Below, piece after piece: positions 1-7,640 of a DNA stretch of 50,148 nucleotides. The position numbers and the translations under genes are program-made. Under the pieces are notes generated by a model that made no database searches, had not been told where the DNA came from, and worked only from the letters and a program-made list of their open reading frames with translations. The stretch comes from Limnohabitans sp. Rim8 (GTDB lineage: Bacteria; Pseudomonadota; Gammaproteobacteria; Burkholderiales; Burkholderiaceae_C): positions 1 to 50,148 of the forward strand of contig CAMDFT010000014.1 in the NCBI GenBank assembly GCA_945897795.1, read 5' to 3'. Numbering within the stretch: the first letter of the stretch is position 1; the number at the start of each line of letters is the position of its first letter.

Positions 1-303
1 TTCATCGCCACGCCCGAAAGCATGGCGTCGCCAGCGTACAAAGAGGCCTTGGCGAGTGCCGGTGCCGATGACATTGTGAAGACCGATGCGGTGACGGGCA
101 TTCCTGCCAACTTTTTGAAATCGTCGCTGCTGGCGCAAGGCATCATGCAAGCCGATGGCAGTTTGCTGCCCAAGGGGTCGAGCGATTTGGCCAGTTGGAA
201 AACCGCGTGGAGTGCAGGCCAAGGGGTGGCCTCTGTGGGTGCGGTGGAGACGGTGGCCCGAAGGGTTGAAATATTGCACCAAGAATGGCTTCAGGCCACT
301 TAA
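1..303 (+). CDS. Nitronate monooxygenase family protein, C-terminal part (gene cut by window edge)
   Basis: Frame 1 is open from the first base to TAA at 301-303 and shows the last 100 residues. It begins FIATPES and continues with YKEAL, DIVKTDAVTG and PANFLKSSL, the conserved C-terminal pattern of FMN-dependent nitronate monooxygenase / 2-nitropropane dioxygenase proteins, in which threonine and arginine residues of this part close the flavin barrel. The family oxidises alkyl nitronates, although many members have unknown substrates. The start lies outside the window. It converges on the acyl-CoA ligase gene across about 40 bp. The family call is good; the substrate cannot be given. Confidence 0.8.
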   Translation, partial: FIATPESMASPAYKEALASAGADDIVKTDAVTGIPANFLKSSLLAQGIMQADGSLLPKGSSDLASWKTAWSAGQGVASVGAVETVARRVEILHQEWLQAT

Positions 304-344
304 GGTGTCGCCCGATAAATCACTGGAGCCATCTGTTCGGTGGC

Positions 345-1895
345 TCATATGGCCCTGTCTTTGCCCTGCCAGTAGCGCATTCGAAGTTCACGTTTGAGCA
401 CTTTGCCCGTTGCGCTTCTGGGGAGGCTGTCTGTGAATTCCAGTGACTTGGGTGTACTGACCGATCCGATTTGCGCTTTCACCAAGTTCTGCAGTTCGAC
501 AGCGTCGACCGCGCAGCCAGGTTTGAGTTCCAAGACGGCGTGTACCGATTCACCCCATTTGTCGTCTGGAATGCCAAAGACACATGCTTCCTGAACGGCT
601 GCATGCGTCATCAAAGCTTGCTCTACACCTGCAGAGTAGATGTTGAAACCGCCAGAGATGATCACATCTTTTTTCCGGTCCAGCAGCGTGATGCGGCCGT
701 CTTGATCCATGGCACCCACGTCACCCGTGTGGTACCAGTCATGTCGGTGCACCAAAGCCGTTGCGGCTTCATCGTCTAGATAGGCGGCACTGCTGACCCA
801 GTCGCGTAAGACGATTTCACCGGGCTCGCCTGTTTCGCACCATTGACCATCTTCGCGCATGACCCGCGCTTGTCGACTGATGGAGGGTGTGCCAATCGAT
901 CGCAAGACGTTCGCAGGCGCAGGTGTTGCGCCTTGCATGTGATCGATGGGGGACAAAGAGGTGATGGGACCGATGGCTTCTGCTTGACCGTACATGTTCA
1001 CCATGACGGGACCAAAAACCGACAGGGCCTGTTTCAGGGGTTCTTCGGCCATGGGCGCTGCGGCATAAACGAAATGTTCCAGCGATCCGTAATCAAATGA
1101 TTTGATTTTTTCAGAGGCCAGCAGCATGTAAATCACGGTGGGTGGCAGAAAGAGAATTTGGATCTTTTCTTTCTCAATGGTCTGCAGGATTTCCAGGGGG
1201 TCCGCCTTGTCCAGCAACACATGCGTGGACCCTGTCATGGTGAGTGCAAAGATGAAGCTGCCCGCAAAGTGGGTCATGGGCGCCACCACCAAATGACGCT
1301 TGGCTTCGTGCGCGCGCATGGCAAACAGCATGTCGACGCTGGTCACGTAGTTGGACAGGTGCGTGTGCAGAACGCCTTTGGAGCTGCCCGTGGTACCGCT
1401 GGTGGAATACAGCGTCCAAGGGGCCAAAGGATCGTTGGGCAGTTCTTTGGCCACTGATCCCGCAGGTACCATCCAATCCATGAGCGAAGGGATGTCGCCA
1501 TCTTGTTGGTCAAGACAACACCACTGAGACATTGTTTGCAGTTCTGCTTTCACATGCGCAGCAAGCTCGGCGACATGGCTGTGATGCACCATGGCCGTGG
1601 GTTTGTGCTGCCGCAAAATGCCTGCATTCAAGACGGGACTGTTTCTGACATTGACAGGCACCAAGACCATGCCTGCGCGCCAGAGGCCGTACATGAAAAT
1701 CAAGCCGCGCCAATCGTTGGGGGACAAAAAAGCGACACGGGTTCCTGGCTCAATGCCCATGTCCTGGATCTTCACGGCGATCCGATGGGACATCGCCACC
1801 GCCTCTTGGTAGCTCACGGACATGCCGCCCTGCTGGACGAAAATGGCGTTAGGCGTTCTTAAGCCCGCTTTGTCCAGCGCGTCTGTCGCCCTCAT
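345..1895 (-). CDS. AMP-dependent acyl-CoA synthetase / carboxylate-CoA ligase
   Basis: A 516-residue ANL-superfamily adenylating enzyme that activates a carboxylic acid to its CoA thioester through an acyl-AMP. The ATP-binding motif YSTSGTTGSSKGVLHTH lies near residues 160-178, MYGQAEA in the middle, and YHTGDVGAMDQDGR followed by DRKKDVIISGGFNIY near 384-415. The C-terminal PRSATGKVLKREL carries the catalytic lysine near residue 500. The start at 1895 has AGGAGA a few bases upstream. It begins 16 bp after dctM ends, so it is the last gene of a dctPQM operon. That points to activation of the acid imported by the transporter. Aromatic and medium-chain acids are both possible; sequence alone does not decide. 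Confidence 0.88.
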   Translation of the reverse strand: MRATDALDKAGLRTPNAIFVQQGGMSVSYQEAVAMSHRIAVKIQDMGIEPGTRVAFLSPNDWRGLIFMYGLWRAGMVLVPVNVRNSPVLNAGILRQHKPTAMVHHSHVAELAAHVKAELQTMSQWCCLDQQDGDIPSLMDWMVPAGSVAKELPNDPLAPWTLYSTSGTTGSSKGVLHTHLSNYVTSVDMLFAMRAHEAKRHLVVAPMTHFAGSFIFALTMTGSTHVLLDKADPLEILQTIEKEKIQILFLPPTVIYMLLASEKIKSFDYGSLEHFVYAAAPMAEEPLKQALSVFGPVMVNMYGQAEAIGPITSLSPIDHMQGATPAPANVLRSIGTPSISRQARVMREDGQWCETGEPGEIVLRDWVSSAAYLDDEAATALVHRHDWYHTGDVGAMDQDGRITLLDRKKDVIISGGFNIYSAGVEQALMTHAAVQEACVFGIPDDKWGESVHAVLELKPGCAVDAVELQNLVKAQIGSVSTPKSLEFTDSLPRSATGKVLKRELRMRYWQGKDRAI

Positions 1896-1911
1896 ATTCT
1901 TCTCCTGATTT

Positions 1912-3210
1912 TCAGTCCATCAATTCGGGCAAGATGGTGGCGATGGCAGGGAAACCCATCAGCAATGCCAGCAACACCGCCTCCATGACGAGGAATGGCA
2001 TGACACCTGCAAACAATTGACGCGAATTGACCAGCCCCTTGCCCGATGACAAAACCGCAAACAAATTCAGACCCACGGGTGGTGTGATGGCGGCAATTTC
2101 GATGAGCTTGATGATGAGCACACCAAACCAGATGCCATTGATGCCCAGGGACGTCGAAATGGGATAAAGAAAGGGCAGCGTGATGATCATCAAAGACACG
2201 CTGTCTACGAAGCAACCCAGGATCAAATACAGAATCACCACCAAGGCAATAAACACGAAGGCGCTCATTTCCAGGGTGACCACCAATGCTTTGAGGTCGC
2301 CGATGAAGCCGCTGATCAGCAGGAATCGACTGAACAAGAGACCTGCCATGACGATCAAGAAAAGTACAGCGGAGATGCGTGCACTTTCAATGAGGCTTTC
2401 CCACAGAGCACCCTTGGGCAAACGCTTGGTAGAAAGGGCAATCAGAAGTACACCGGTGGCGCCAACGGCACCTGCAGCTGAAGGCGGAAACGTGCCTGTG
2501 TAAATGCCGCCAACGACCAAACCAATCAGCAAGAAAACAGCCCAAGCTTTTGAAATGCCCTGCAGCTTTTGCTTCAAACTGAATCTTTCACTGATCATCG
2601 GAGCCCATTCGGGTCTGTAGATCAGCATGATCTTAATGCCCACGATGTAGCCTACTGCGGTCATGACACCAGGCAAGATGCCAGCGATCAGCAACTTGCC
2701 AATGGGTTCCCCCGTCAGCACGGCGAACAGCACCATGGCAATAGAAGGCGGAATCAGCCCTGCCAAAGTGCCTGCAGCAGCGACACAGCCAGCAGACACG
2801 CCCGGGTTGTATCCATAGCGGATCATTTCTGGCAAAGCCATGCGCGTGAAGATGCTTGCTGCAACAGTTGTTGAGCCCGATATGGCTGCAAACATGGCTT
2901 GAGCCATCACAGTCGCCATCATCAGGCTGCCACGAATTCCACTGGTCAACTGAAAAGCAGCTTTGTACAGATCAGTGATGATCCCAGCTCGAGATGCCAA
3001 AGTGCCCATCAACACGAACAATGGAACTACGACAAAGTTGTAGTCACTTGCAAATGCGTAGGGCAGGGATTGGATGGTGGACAACAAAAAAGTGGATCCA
3101 ACAGCATAAAAGATGCCAGCGATGGCAACGGTACCCACTGCGTAAGCGACAGGGACACCCAAACCCAACAGGCAAAGCATGGCTACAAAACCGATCAGTC
3201 CCGTAATCAC
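1912..3210 (-). CDS. dctM: TRAP transporter large permease (DctM family)
   Basis: A 432-residue integral membrane protein of about 12 helices, the ion-coupled transport subunit of a tripartite ATP-independent periplasmic transporter. Family patterns include FVLMGTLASRAGI, SGSTTVAASIFTRMALPEM, GTLAGLIPPSIAMVLFAVLT and ITPPVGLNLFAVLS. The frame is open further upstream, but I place the start at GTG 3208-3210. This GTG overlaps the dctQ stop (GTGA), has AAGGAAAG upstream and gives the usual family length and N-terminus (VITGLIGFVAML). It works with the DctQ and DctP encoded immediately upstream. Confidence 0.9.
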   Translation of the reverse strand: MITGLIGFVAMLCLLGLGVPVAYAVGTVAIAGIFYAVGSTFLLSTIQSLPYAFASDYNFVVVPLFVLMGTLASRAGIITDLYKAAFQLTSGIRGSLMMATVMAQAMFAAISGSTTVAASIFTRMALPEMIRYGYNPGVSAGCVAAAGTLAGLIPPSIAMVLFAVLTGEPIGKLLIAGILPGVMTAVGYIVGIKIMLIYRPEWAPMISERFSLKQKLQGISKAWAVFLLIGLVVGGIYTGTFPPSAAGAVGATGVLLIALSTKRLPKGALWESLIESARISAVLFLIVMAGLLFSRFLLISGFIGDLKALVVTLEMSAFVFIALVVILYLILGCFVDSVSLMIITLPFLYPISTSLGINGIWFGVLIIKLIEIAAITPPVGLNLFAVLSSGKGLVNSRQLFAGVMPFLVMEAVLLALLMGFPAIATILPELMD

Positions 3211-3701
3211 TTGCTTTCCTTCAATGATGGGGACGTGAAAATTTGCTGAGCCAGTTGACCGATCATGGTCAGAATGCAAAGACTTGCGCCAATTGGGCAT
3301 GCCAACTTCCAGGGCCAAATTGGAAAGCCAGAAGTGTCTGCCGAGACCTCAAAAATCATCACACTTTTGATGGCTTGATGCCAGAGTCCGTAGGTGATCA
3401 AGCCAATAAATAAAAGGCCACAAAGGGTGCCAAGAAGCTTGGTTGCTTTTTTGGTTTTATCCCCCATAAATGAATCAAACAAATCCACTCGAATATGTTC
3501 ATGGCCTCTTTGGACAGGACTGCACGCCAAAAAAATGCTGCTGGCTAAAAGCGTCCCGGACAATTCAACTTTGTACGATAAATAAAACCCCAGCACATTG
3601 CCCATCACGATGTCTATCGCGCCTACGATCATCATGATGAAAACGGCACCAGCGCAGACCGCCAGTGCCGCTTTCTCTGTCCAATGAATCAATTTGTTCA
3701 T
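3207..3701 (-). CDS. dctQ: TRAP transporter small permease (DctQ family)
   Basis: A 164-residue protein with four predicted membrane helices: the DctQ subunit, which pairs with DctM in the inner membrane. The family signature region RGHEHIRVDLFDSFMG follows the second helix (residues about 65-80). It lies 12 bp after dctP and overlaps dctM by 4 bp, so the three genes are translationally linked. Length is normal for the family. Confidence 0.88.
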   Translation of the reverse strand: MNKLIHWTEKAALAVCAGAVFIMMIVGAIDIVMGNVLGFYLSYKVELSGTLLASSIFLACSPVQRGHEHIRVDLFDSFMGDKTKKATKLLGTLCGLLFIGLITYGLWHQAIKSVMIFEVSADTSGFPIWPWKLACPIGASLCILTMIGQLAQQIFTSPSLKESK

Positions 3702-3713
3702 TTGACAGTCATA

Positions 3714-4748
3714 TCAATTGCGCGAGTTTGCAAAGCTTTGAGCAGCTTTCCTTTGCAGAGGAATCAATTCTTTGATCTTCTCGCCCATGCCGTCTTTGGT
3801 GGACTTGTCGACCCAGATTTGGATCATGTCAGGCGAACGAGTGATGAAATTTTGCAGATCTTTCATCTGAACGATGCTGCCACCTGTGGCTTTGAATTTG
3901 TCCATCGCATCGGCTTCGACTTTGGGCAGAGCTGCCAGGTCTTTTTGCATGGCTTCTTGAGCCACTTGCGTGAACAAGGTCTGTACCGAGCGTGGCCATG
4001 CGTTGTAAGCCTTGGCGGGCACATACATCTGGAATGTTGTGAAGGAGCCCGTATTCAAGTCAGAAAGATAAGGTGCCACTTTTTGCAAGTCTGAAAAAGG
4101 CGTCCATTCGATGGGGCCGAAGTTGCAATCGAGCGTTCCACGCTGCAGACCTTCACGGATTTCGGTGGCTTGAACCCGCGTTGGCACCATGCCATAAGCC
4201 TCCATCCAAATGGGCACATAGGCGCCACCAACCGCTCTGACTTTCAATCCCTTGAGATCGGCGGATGTGTTGACTGCCTTGTTGCAAAGCAGTTTGTAAG
4301 GGGAGGGAACTGTCCACTTGATGACTTTGAGGTTTTGAGCCTGAAGTTCATCGGTCACAGTTTTGGTCGCGTAACTGGCACGCGCCAATTCGGAGCCTGT
4401 CTTCGCATCAGCGGATACCCTGTTGAGAAGACCGGCTGAAACAGAAGTTAATGGCAACTCAGAAGCATGAACAGCTTGAGCGAACACGCCGATGTCCACA
4501 GCGCCATTGCCCACCAGGTTTTTAATTTCGGTGAGGCCACCCAGCTGACCAGACCAGAAAATCTGAATTTTGATCTTTCCACCAGATCGTTTTTCAATTT
4601 CTTCAGCAAACCACTTGTCCCATTCGGCACCCGGAAAAGTTTGCGCCAGAGGGTGTGCCATCTTCAGTGACAAGGATGGGTAATCTTGGGCTTGCGAGGG
4701 TAGTGCAAGTGCCAGTGCAGCGCAGGTAAACAGAAAATGTTTCTTCAT
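3714..4748 (-). CDS. dctP: TRAP transporter periplasmic solute-binding protein (DctP family)
   Basis: A 344-residue periplasmic receptor. The signal peptide MKKHFLFTCAALALALPSQA is followed by the mature start QDYPSLSLKMAHPLAQTFPGAEW. DctP family blocks are visible: GLKVRAVGGAYVPIWMEAYGMVPTRV carries the arginine that usually salt-bridges the ligand carboxylate, and EIREGLQRGTLDCNFGPIEW follows. The start ATG 4746-4748 has TAGGAG upstream. It is the first gene of a leftward operon with dctQ, dctM and the CoA ligase, which suggests an organic-acid ligand of unknown identity. Confidence 0.9.
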   Translation of the reverse strand: MKKHFLFTCAALALALPSQAQDYPSLSLKMAHPLAQTFPGAEWDKWFAEEIEKRSGGKIKIQIFWSGQLGGLTEIKNLVGNGAVDIGVFAQAVHASELPLTSVSAGLLNRVSADAKTGSELARASYATKTVTDELQAQNLKVIKWTVPSPYKLLCNKAVNTSADLKGLKVRAVGGAYVPIWMEAYGMVPTRVQATEIREGLQRGTLDCNFGPIEWTPFSDLQKVAPYLSDLNTGSFTTFQMYVPAKAYNAWPRSVQTLFTQVAQEAMQKDLAALPKVEADAMDKFKATGGSIVQMKDLQNFITRSPDMIQIWVDKSTKDGMGEKIKELIPLQRKAAQSFANSRN

Positions 4749-4916
4749 CGTTGACTCCTAGTCGTTTTTCAAAGTTGCCAAATGGCGGAAATTGATGTGT
4801 GCCCCCTTCATGCTATCGATTGGAGTCCTGCAAAACAATCGTTTGGTTGTTGACTTTTTTAGGGGTTTACCCGCTCCCTCTTGTTTTCGAAAGACTTCGT
4901 CACCAAGGCATCACGC

Positions 4917-5585
4917 TCAAGGCCGCGCCATCACCCCCCGCAGCCCCACCCCAAAACTTTCAAACCCCTGCTCAGCCCAGCGCGCGCTGCTGTCAATGCA
5001 GTCGTGTTGGTGGCCATGCACCGTGGTGCGCACGCCCATGCGGCGGGCCAGTTCGTCCAGCTCATGGAATCCGTGTTCGTGGTAGCCGGGTGCTTCGTGC
5101 GTGATGAGGATGTCGGCCTGCTGCGTGGCCAGTTGCTCGACCTCATCGGAGTAGATGCTGGACCAGTGCTTGAGGGGCACGCTGCCTTGCCAGCGGTCTT
5201 GGCGCGGCGTGATGTGGACGTGTTCTTCGCGGTTGCGAAACTTGGGCGCTTGCCGGTCTTTGGGGTACCACACCGCACCCCGAAAAATGCCACCCAGCCC
5301 GCCAATCCGCGTGCCGCAGGGCAGGGTGACCACACGGCCATGCAGGTTGCGGTCGGCCAGTTCGCTGTGCCACACATGGGCAAAGTTGTCTGCGTGGTCG
5401 GTGTCGTGGTTGCCATGGATGTACCAAACGCGTTCACGGATGGCCGCCAGCTCGATGTGCAGCGGGCGTGCGGGCTCCAAGTCGCCCAGCAAGATGACGG
5501 CGCGGGCATCGGTTTGCAGGGCGGCATCGATGATGTGCTGCCATTGGCCGTGGGGGTCGCCGCAAAAGAGGAGGGGGCCGTTCAT
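4917..5585 (-). CDS. Calcineurin-like metallophosphoesterase
   Basis: A 222-residue cytoplasmic protein with the full set of binuclear metallophosphoesterase motifs: GDPHG (D10, H12), GDLEP near residue 35, GNHD near 58, ITHEAPG near 160 and VHGHQHD near 190. The family hydrolyses phosphomonoesters or phosphodiesters; the substrate cannot be inferred here. It lies 17 bp downstream of the PIN toxin gene on the same strand and may be co-transcribed with the toxin-antitoxin pair. The 168 bp between it and dctP contain the dctP leader. I saw no convincing terminator there. Confidence 0.82.
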   Translation of the reverse strand: MNGPLLFCGDPHGQWQHIIDAALQTDARAVILLGDLEPARPLHIELAAIRERVWYIHGNHDTDHADNFAHVWHSELADRNLHGRVVTLPCGTRIGGLGGIFRGAVWYPKDRQAPKFRNREEHVHITPRQDRWQGSVPLKHWSSIYSDEVEQLATQQADILITHEAPGYHEHGFHELDELARRMGVRTTVHGHQHDCIDSSARWAEQGFESFGVGLRGVMARP

Positions 5586-5602
5586 GTGTGCGCCGCTGAC
5601 AA

Positions 5603-6028
5603 TCAGTGCTGAATTGTCCAGGGGTTGATCACGGTGAGGCCCGCCGCTTCAAATGGGCTGGCGTCGCGCGTGGCCACCATGAAGCCATGGCGCTTGGCGG
5701 TGGCGGCGATGTAGCCGTCAGCATTCGAGATGGCTTTGCCTTGGGCGCGTGCTGCCGAAAGGATGTCGGCATAGGTTTGCGATGCGGCGGCGTCAAAAGA
5801 CAGGATGCGCTCTGCAAACAAGGGCAGGATGCGTTGTTCTAAACCGTGGTGCAGGGTTTCCTTACGTTTGCCCGTGGGTAGGGCCGCTATGCCAAAGCGC
5901 AATTCGGCCAGGCTGATGGCGGACAGGTAAAGGGTGGCTATGGATTGTGCGTCGATCCACGCCAAAACACCTGCGTCCGCTGCCAGTTTCAGGGGCTCAG
6001 AGATGACGTTGGTGTCGAGCAAGATCAT
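5603..6028 (-). CDS. Type II toxin, PIN-domain ribonuclease (FitB/VapC-like)
   Basis: A 141-residue PIN-domain protein starting MILLDTNVISEPLK. The acidic residues expected for Mg-dependent RNase activity are present: D5, the glutamate of LAELRFG, and the aspartates of SNADGYIAATA and VATRDASPF. The DTNVISE start and the NADGYIAATA block are typical of the FitB subgroup of VapC toxins, which cleave RNA until bound by a FitA-type antitoxin. The ATG overlaps the antitoxin stop by 4 bp (6025-6028), a standard coupling for these pairs. Confidence 0.87.
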   Translation of the reverse strand: MILLDTNVISEPLKLAADAGVLAWIDAQSIATLYLSAISLAELRFGIAALPTGKRKETLHHGLEQRILPLFAERILSFDAAASQTYADILSAARAQGKAISNADGYIAATAKRHGFMVATRDASPFEAAGLTVINPWTIQH

Positions 6029-6264
6029 TCAAACCTCATGGGCTCAGCGGGTGTTTTGTCGCGCTCAAGATTCAAGTCAAAGCCGCCAGCTTGTTGGCCA
6101 ATTTCTGCCAGCAGCGATCCCAGTTGGATGCGCCCCGCTGGGCGTGCGGCTTGTTCCAGAATGGCGCGCACTTCGGCCTCTGTGCTGCGCCCCGCCAATG
6201 AGGCGCGCAGTCGCAGGGCTCTGTGGGTTTCTTCGGGCAAGTTGCGGATGGTGATGGATGACAT
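6025..6264 (-). CDS. FitA/VapB-like antitoxin, ribbon-helix-helix
   Basis: A 79-residue antitoxin. The N-terminus MSSITIRNLPEETHRALRLRA is a ribbon-helix-helix DNA-binding domain. The C-terminal tail, from about LGSLLAEIGQQ to the end, is the likely toxin-binding segment. The frame is open up to 6300, but ATG 6262-6264 is chosen because AAGGAGA lies 8 nt upstream and the RHH begins right there. It probably represses its own promoter through the twin palindromes at 6292-6319. Confidence 0.86.
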   Translation of the reverse strand: MSSITIRNLPEETHRALRLRASLAGRSTEAEVRAILEQAARPAGRIQLGSLLAEIGQQAGGFDLNLERDKTPAEPMRFE

Positions 6265-6290
6265 GGCCAAGTCTCCTTGAATTGGCTTGA

Positions 6291-6320
6291 ATGATATCAC
6301 TTTATTTATTTTGATATCAA
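6291..6320 (-). promoter_or_regulatory. Promoter with twin TGATATCA operator of the FitAB-like pair
   Basis: On the minus strand TTGATA (6315-6320) and TATCAT (6291-6296) are separated by 18 bp, a near-consensus sigma-70 promoter. Each hexamer overlaps one copy of the palindrome TGATATCA (6292-6299 and 6312-6319), with exactly 12 bp between the copies. From memory, the gonococcal FitAB operator has 8-bp sites related to TGCTATCA, also separated by 12 bp. Autoregulation by the FitA-like protein is inferred. Confidence 0.7.
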
Positions 6321-6350
6321 TTTTTGGGTGTCAATGCATCTCGCCCGCAT

Positions 6351-6392
6351 GCGTGCCCACGCAAAGTCAAAACCGGTCAGGTCCCGCGGGCC
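6351..6392 (-). pseudogene. Relic of an Old Yellow Enzyme gene (14 codons)
   Basis: These 42 bp match 39 of 42 positions of 7866-7907, inside the intact Old Yellow Enzyme gene, in the same orientation. Both encode GPRDLTGFDFAWAR and all three differences are synonymous. Similarity fades on both sides, although the preceding codons still read ANAGPR against ATGGPR. The fragment lies between the TA promoter and the stop of the Fic gene, so the Fic gene is bracketed by the relic and the intact gene. Confidence 0.75.
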
Positions 6393-6407
6393 TGCGTTTG
6401 CAGGGCG

Positions 6408-7559
6408 TCAGCTGCTCAGCAATTGCACATAGGCTTGGTAACTGAAGTGGCGGTTCTTTTTTTGTCCCGTCTGCTCCGTCACGATGCCCAGCGACTCCAG
6501 TGTCTTGACTGCTGCGGTGGCCGTGGGGAAGGTGGTGTTCAGGCGTTCGCAGACTTGGTCGATGGAAAAGATGGGCATCAGTGGCAAGAGCTCAAACAGG
6601 CGAAGACTGGCTGGGGTGATTTTTGGGGCCTGCAACAAGCGACGTCTGTCGGTATTGATCAAACTGGCCAGTGCAACAATGCCGCGTTCTGCCGTATCTG
6701 CTGCACGGGCAACGCCTTCAAGAAAGAAGGCCACCCATCCCTCCCAGTCGCCCTCTGTGCGGACTGCAGAGAGCCGTTGGTAGTACTCGGATTGATGCTG
6801 CTTCAGGTACGCGCTGACGTAGACCAAAGGCTGTGACAGCAAGCCCCATTGCTCCATGAGTGCGGCAATGAGCAAACGCCCAATACGGCCGTTGCCGTCC
6901 AGGAATGGGTGAATGGTTTCAAACTGGACGTGGACCAGTCCGATGCGCACCAAGGGGGGCAAGGTGTCGTGTGTGTCTTCTTGGTGAATGAAGCGTTCCA
7001 GATCTGCCAGCAGCGACGTGACATGTTCTGGTGGCGCAGGCACAAACACGGCGTTGCCGGGGCGCGTGCCGCCAATCCAGTTCTGAGACTTGCGCAGTTC
7101 GCCGGGTTGGCGGCCTGCGCCGCGAGCACCGTCCATGAGCAGACGGTGTGCTTGCCGCATCAGGCGCACGCTCATGGGCAGCCCGTTGGGGTCGCGCAAG
7201 GTGTCTTGTGTCCAGCGAAAGGCGCGCAGGTAATTGGTGACTTCTTCGACATCGTCGGTGTTGCTGACCGTCAGCCCCGCTTCTTTGTCAAACAGGTCGA
7301 TCAGCGTCGCTTGGGTGCCTTCTATCTGGGAGGTGAGGAGGGCTTCTTTGCGAATGGCGCTGTAGAGTAGCCAGTCAATGGACGGCACCAGCCCGGCAAC
7401 CCCTTGAAGACGCGCCAACGACAGTTCGGCCGTGCGGTTGAGTTCGGCATAGCTGGAGGCGTCGAGTACGGGCGCCGCAGGCGGCAGGGCATGCGGCACG
7501 AACGCCCGCACACTCTCCCCAAGGGTGGTGGATGTGACGTATGACCCGGTGACGCGCAT
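6408..7559 (-). CDS. Fic family protein (AMP transferase, class II with N-terminal inhibitory motif)
   Basis: A 383-residue protein with a canonical Fic active site HPFLDGNGRIGR near residue 205. In this family it transfers AMP, or occasionally another nucleotide moiety, onto target hydroxyls. The N-terminal segment LTSQIEGTQ near residue 75 matches the [S/T]xxxE[G/N] inhibitory helix of class II Fic proteins, whose glutamate blocks ATP binding. The C-terminus, near FSIDQVCERLNTTFPTATAAVKTLESLGIV, is a winged-helix DNA-binding domain, so the protein may also regulate transcription. There is no separate antitoxin gene, as expected for class II. Start ATG 7557-7559 has no clear ribosome-binding site. 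Confidence 0.88.
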   Translation of the reverse strand: MRVTGSYVTSTTLGESVRAFVPHALPPAAPVLDASSYAELNRTAELSLARLQGVAGLVPSIDWLLYSAIRKEALLTSQIEGTQATLIDLFDKEAGLTVSNTDDVEEVTNYLRAFRWTQDTLRDPNGLPMSVRLMRQAHRLLMDGARGAGRQPGELRKSQNWIGGTRPGNAVFVPAPPEHVTSLLADLERFIHQEDTHDTLPPLVRIGLVHVQFETIHPFLDGNGRIGRLLIAALMEQWGLLSQPLVYVSAYLKQHQSEYYQRLSAVRTEGDWEGWVAFFLEGVARAADTAERGIVALASLINTDRRRLLQAPKITPASLRLFELLPLMPIFSIDQVCERLNTTFPTATAAVKTLESLGIVTEQTGQKKNRHFSYQAYVQLLSS

Positions 7560-7567
7560 GGCAAGTA

Positions 7568-7615
7568 ATTAAAGTCTGCTTGGATACAAGGCCAAACATT
7601 AAAGCATTCTTTAAT
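7568..7615. promoter_or_regulatory. ATTAAAG repeats upstream of the Fic gene, candidate operator
   Basis: A perfect inverted repeat ATTAAAG-CATT-CTTTAAT occupies 7598-7615. A third ATTAAAG lies at 7568-7574, exactly 30 bp from the first arm. The sites fill the 81-bp gap between the Fic start and the end of the Old Yellow Enzyme gene. Binding by the winged-helix domain of the Fic protein is a reasonable guess. A hairpin near the 3' end of the upstream transcript is the alternative. Confidence 0.45.
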
Positions 7616-7640
7616 TTGATGCAAGGCTGTGAAAGCAGCC

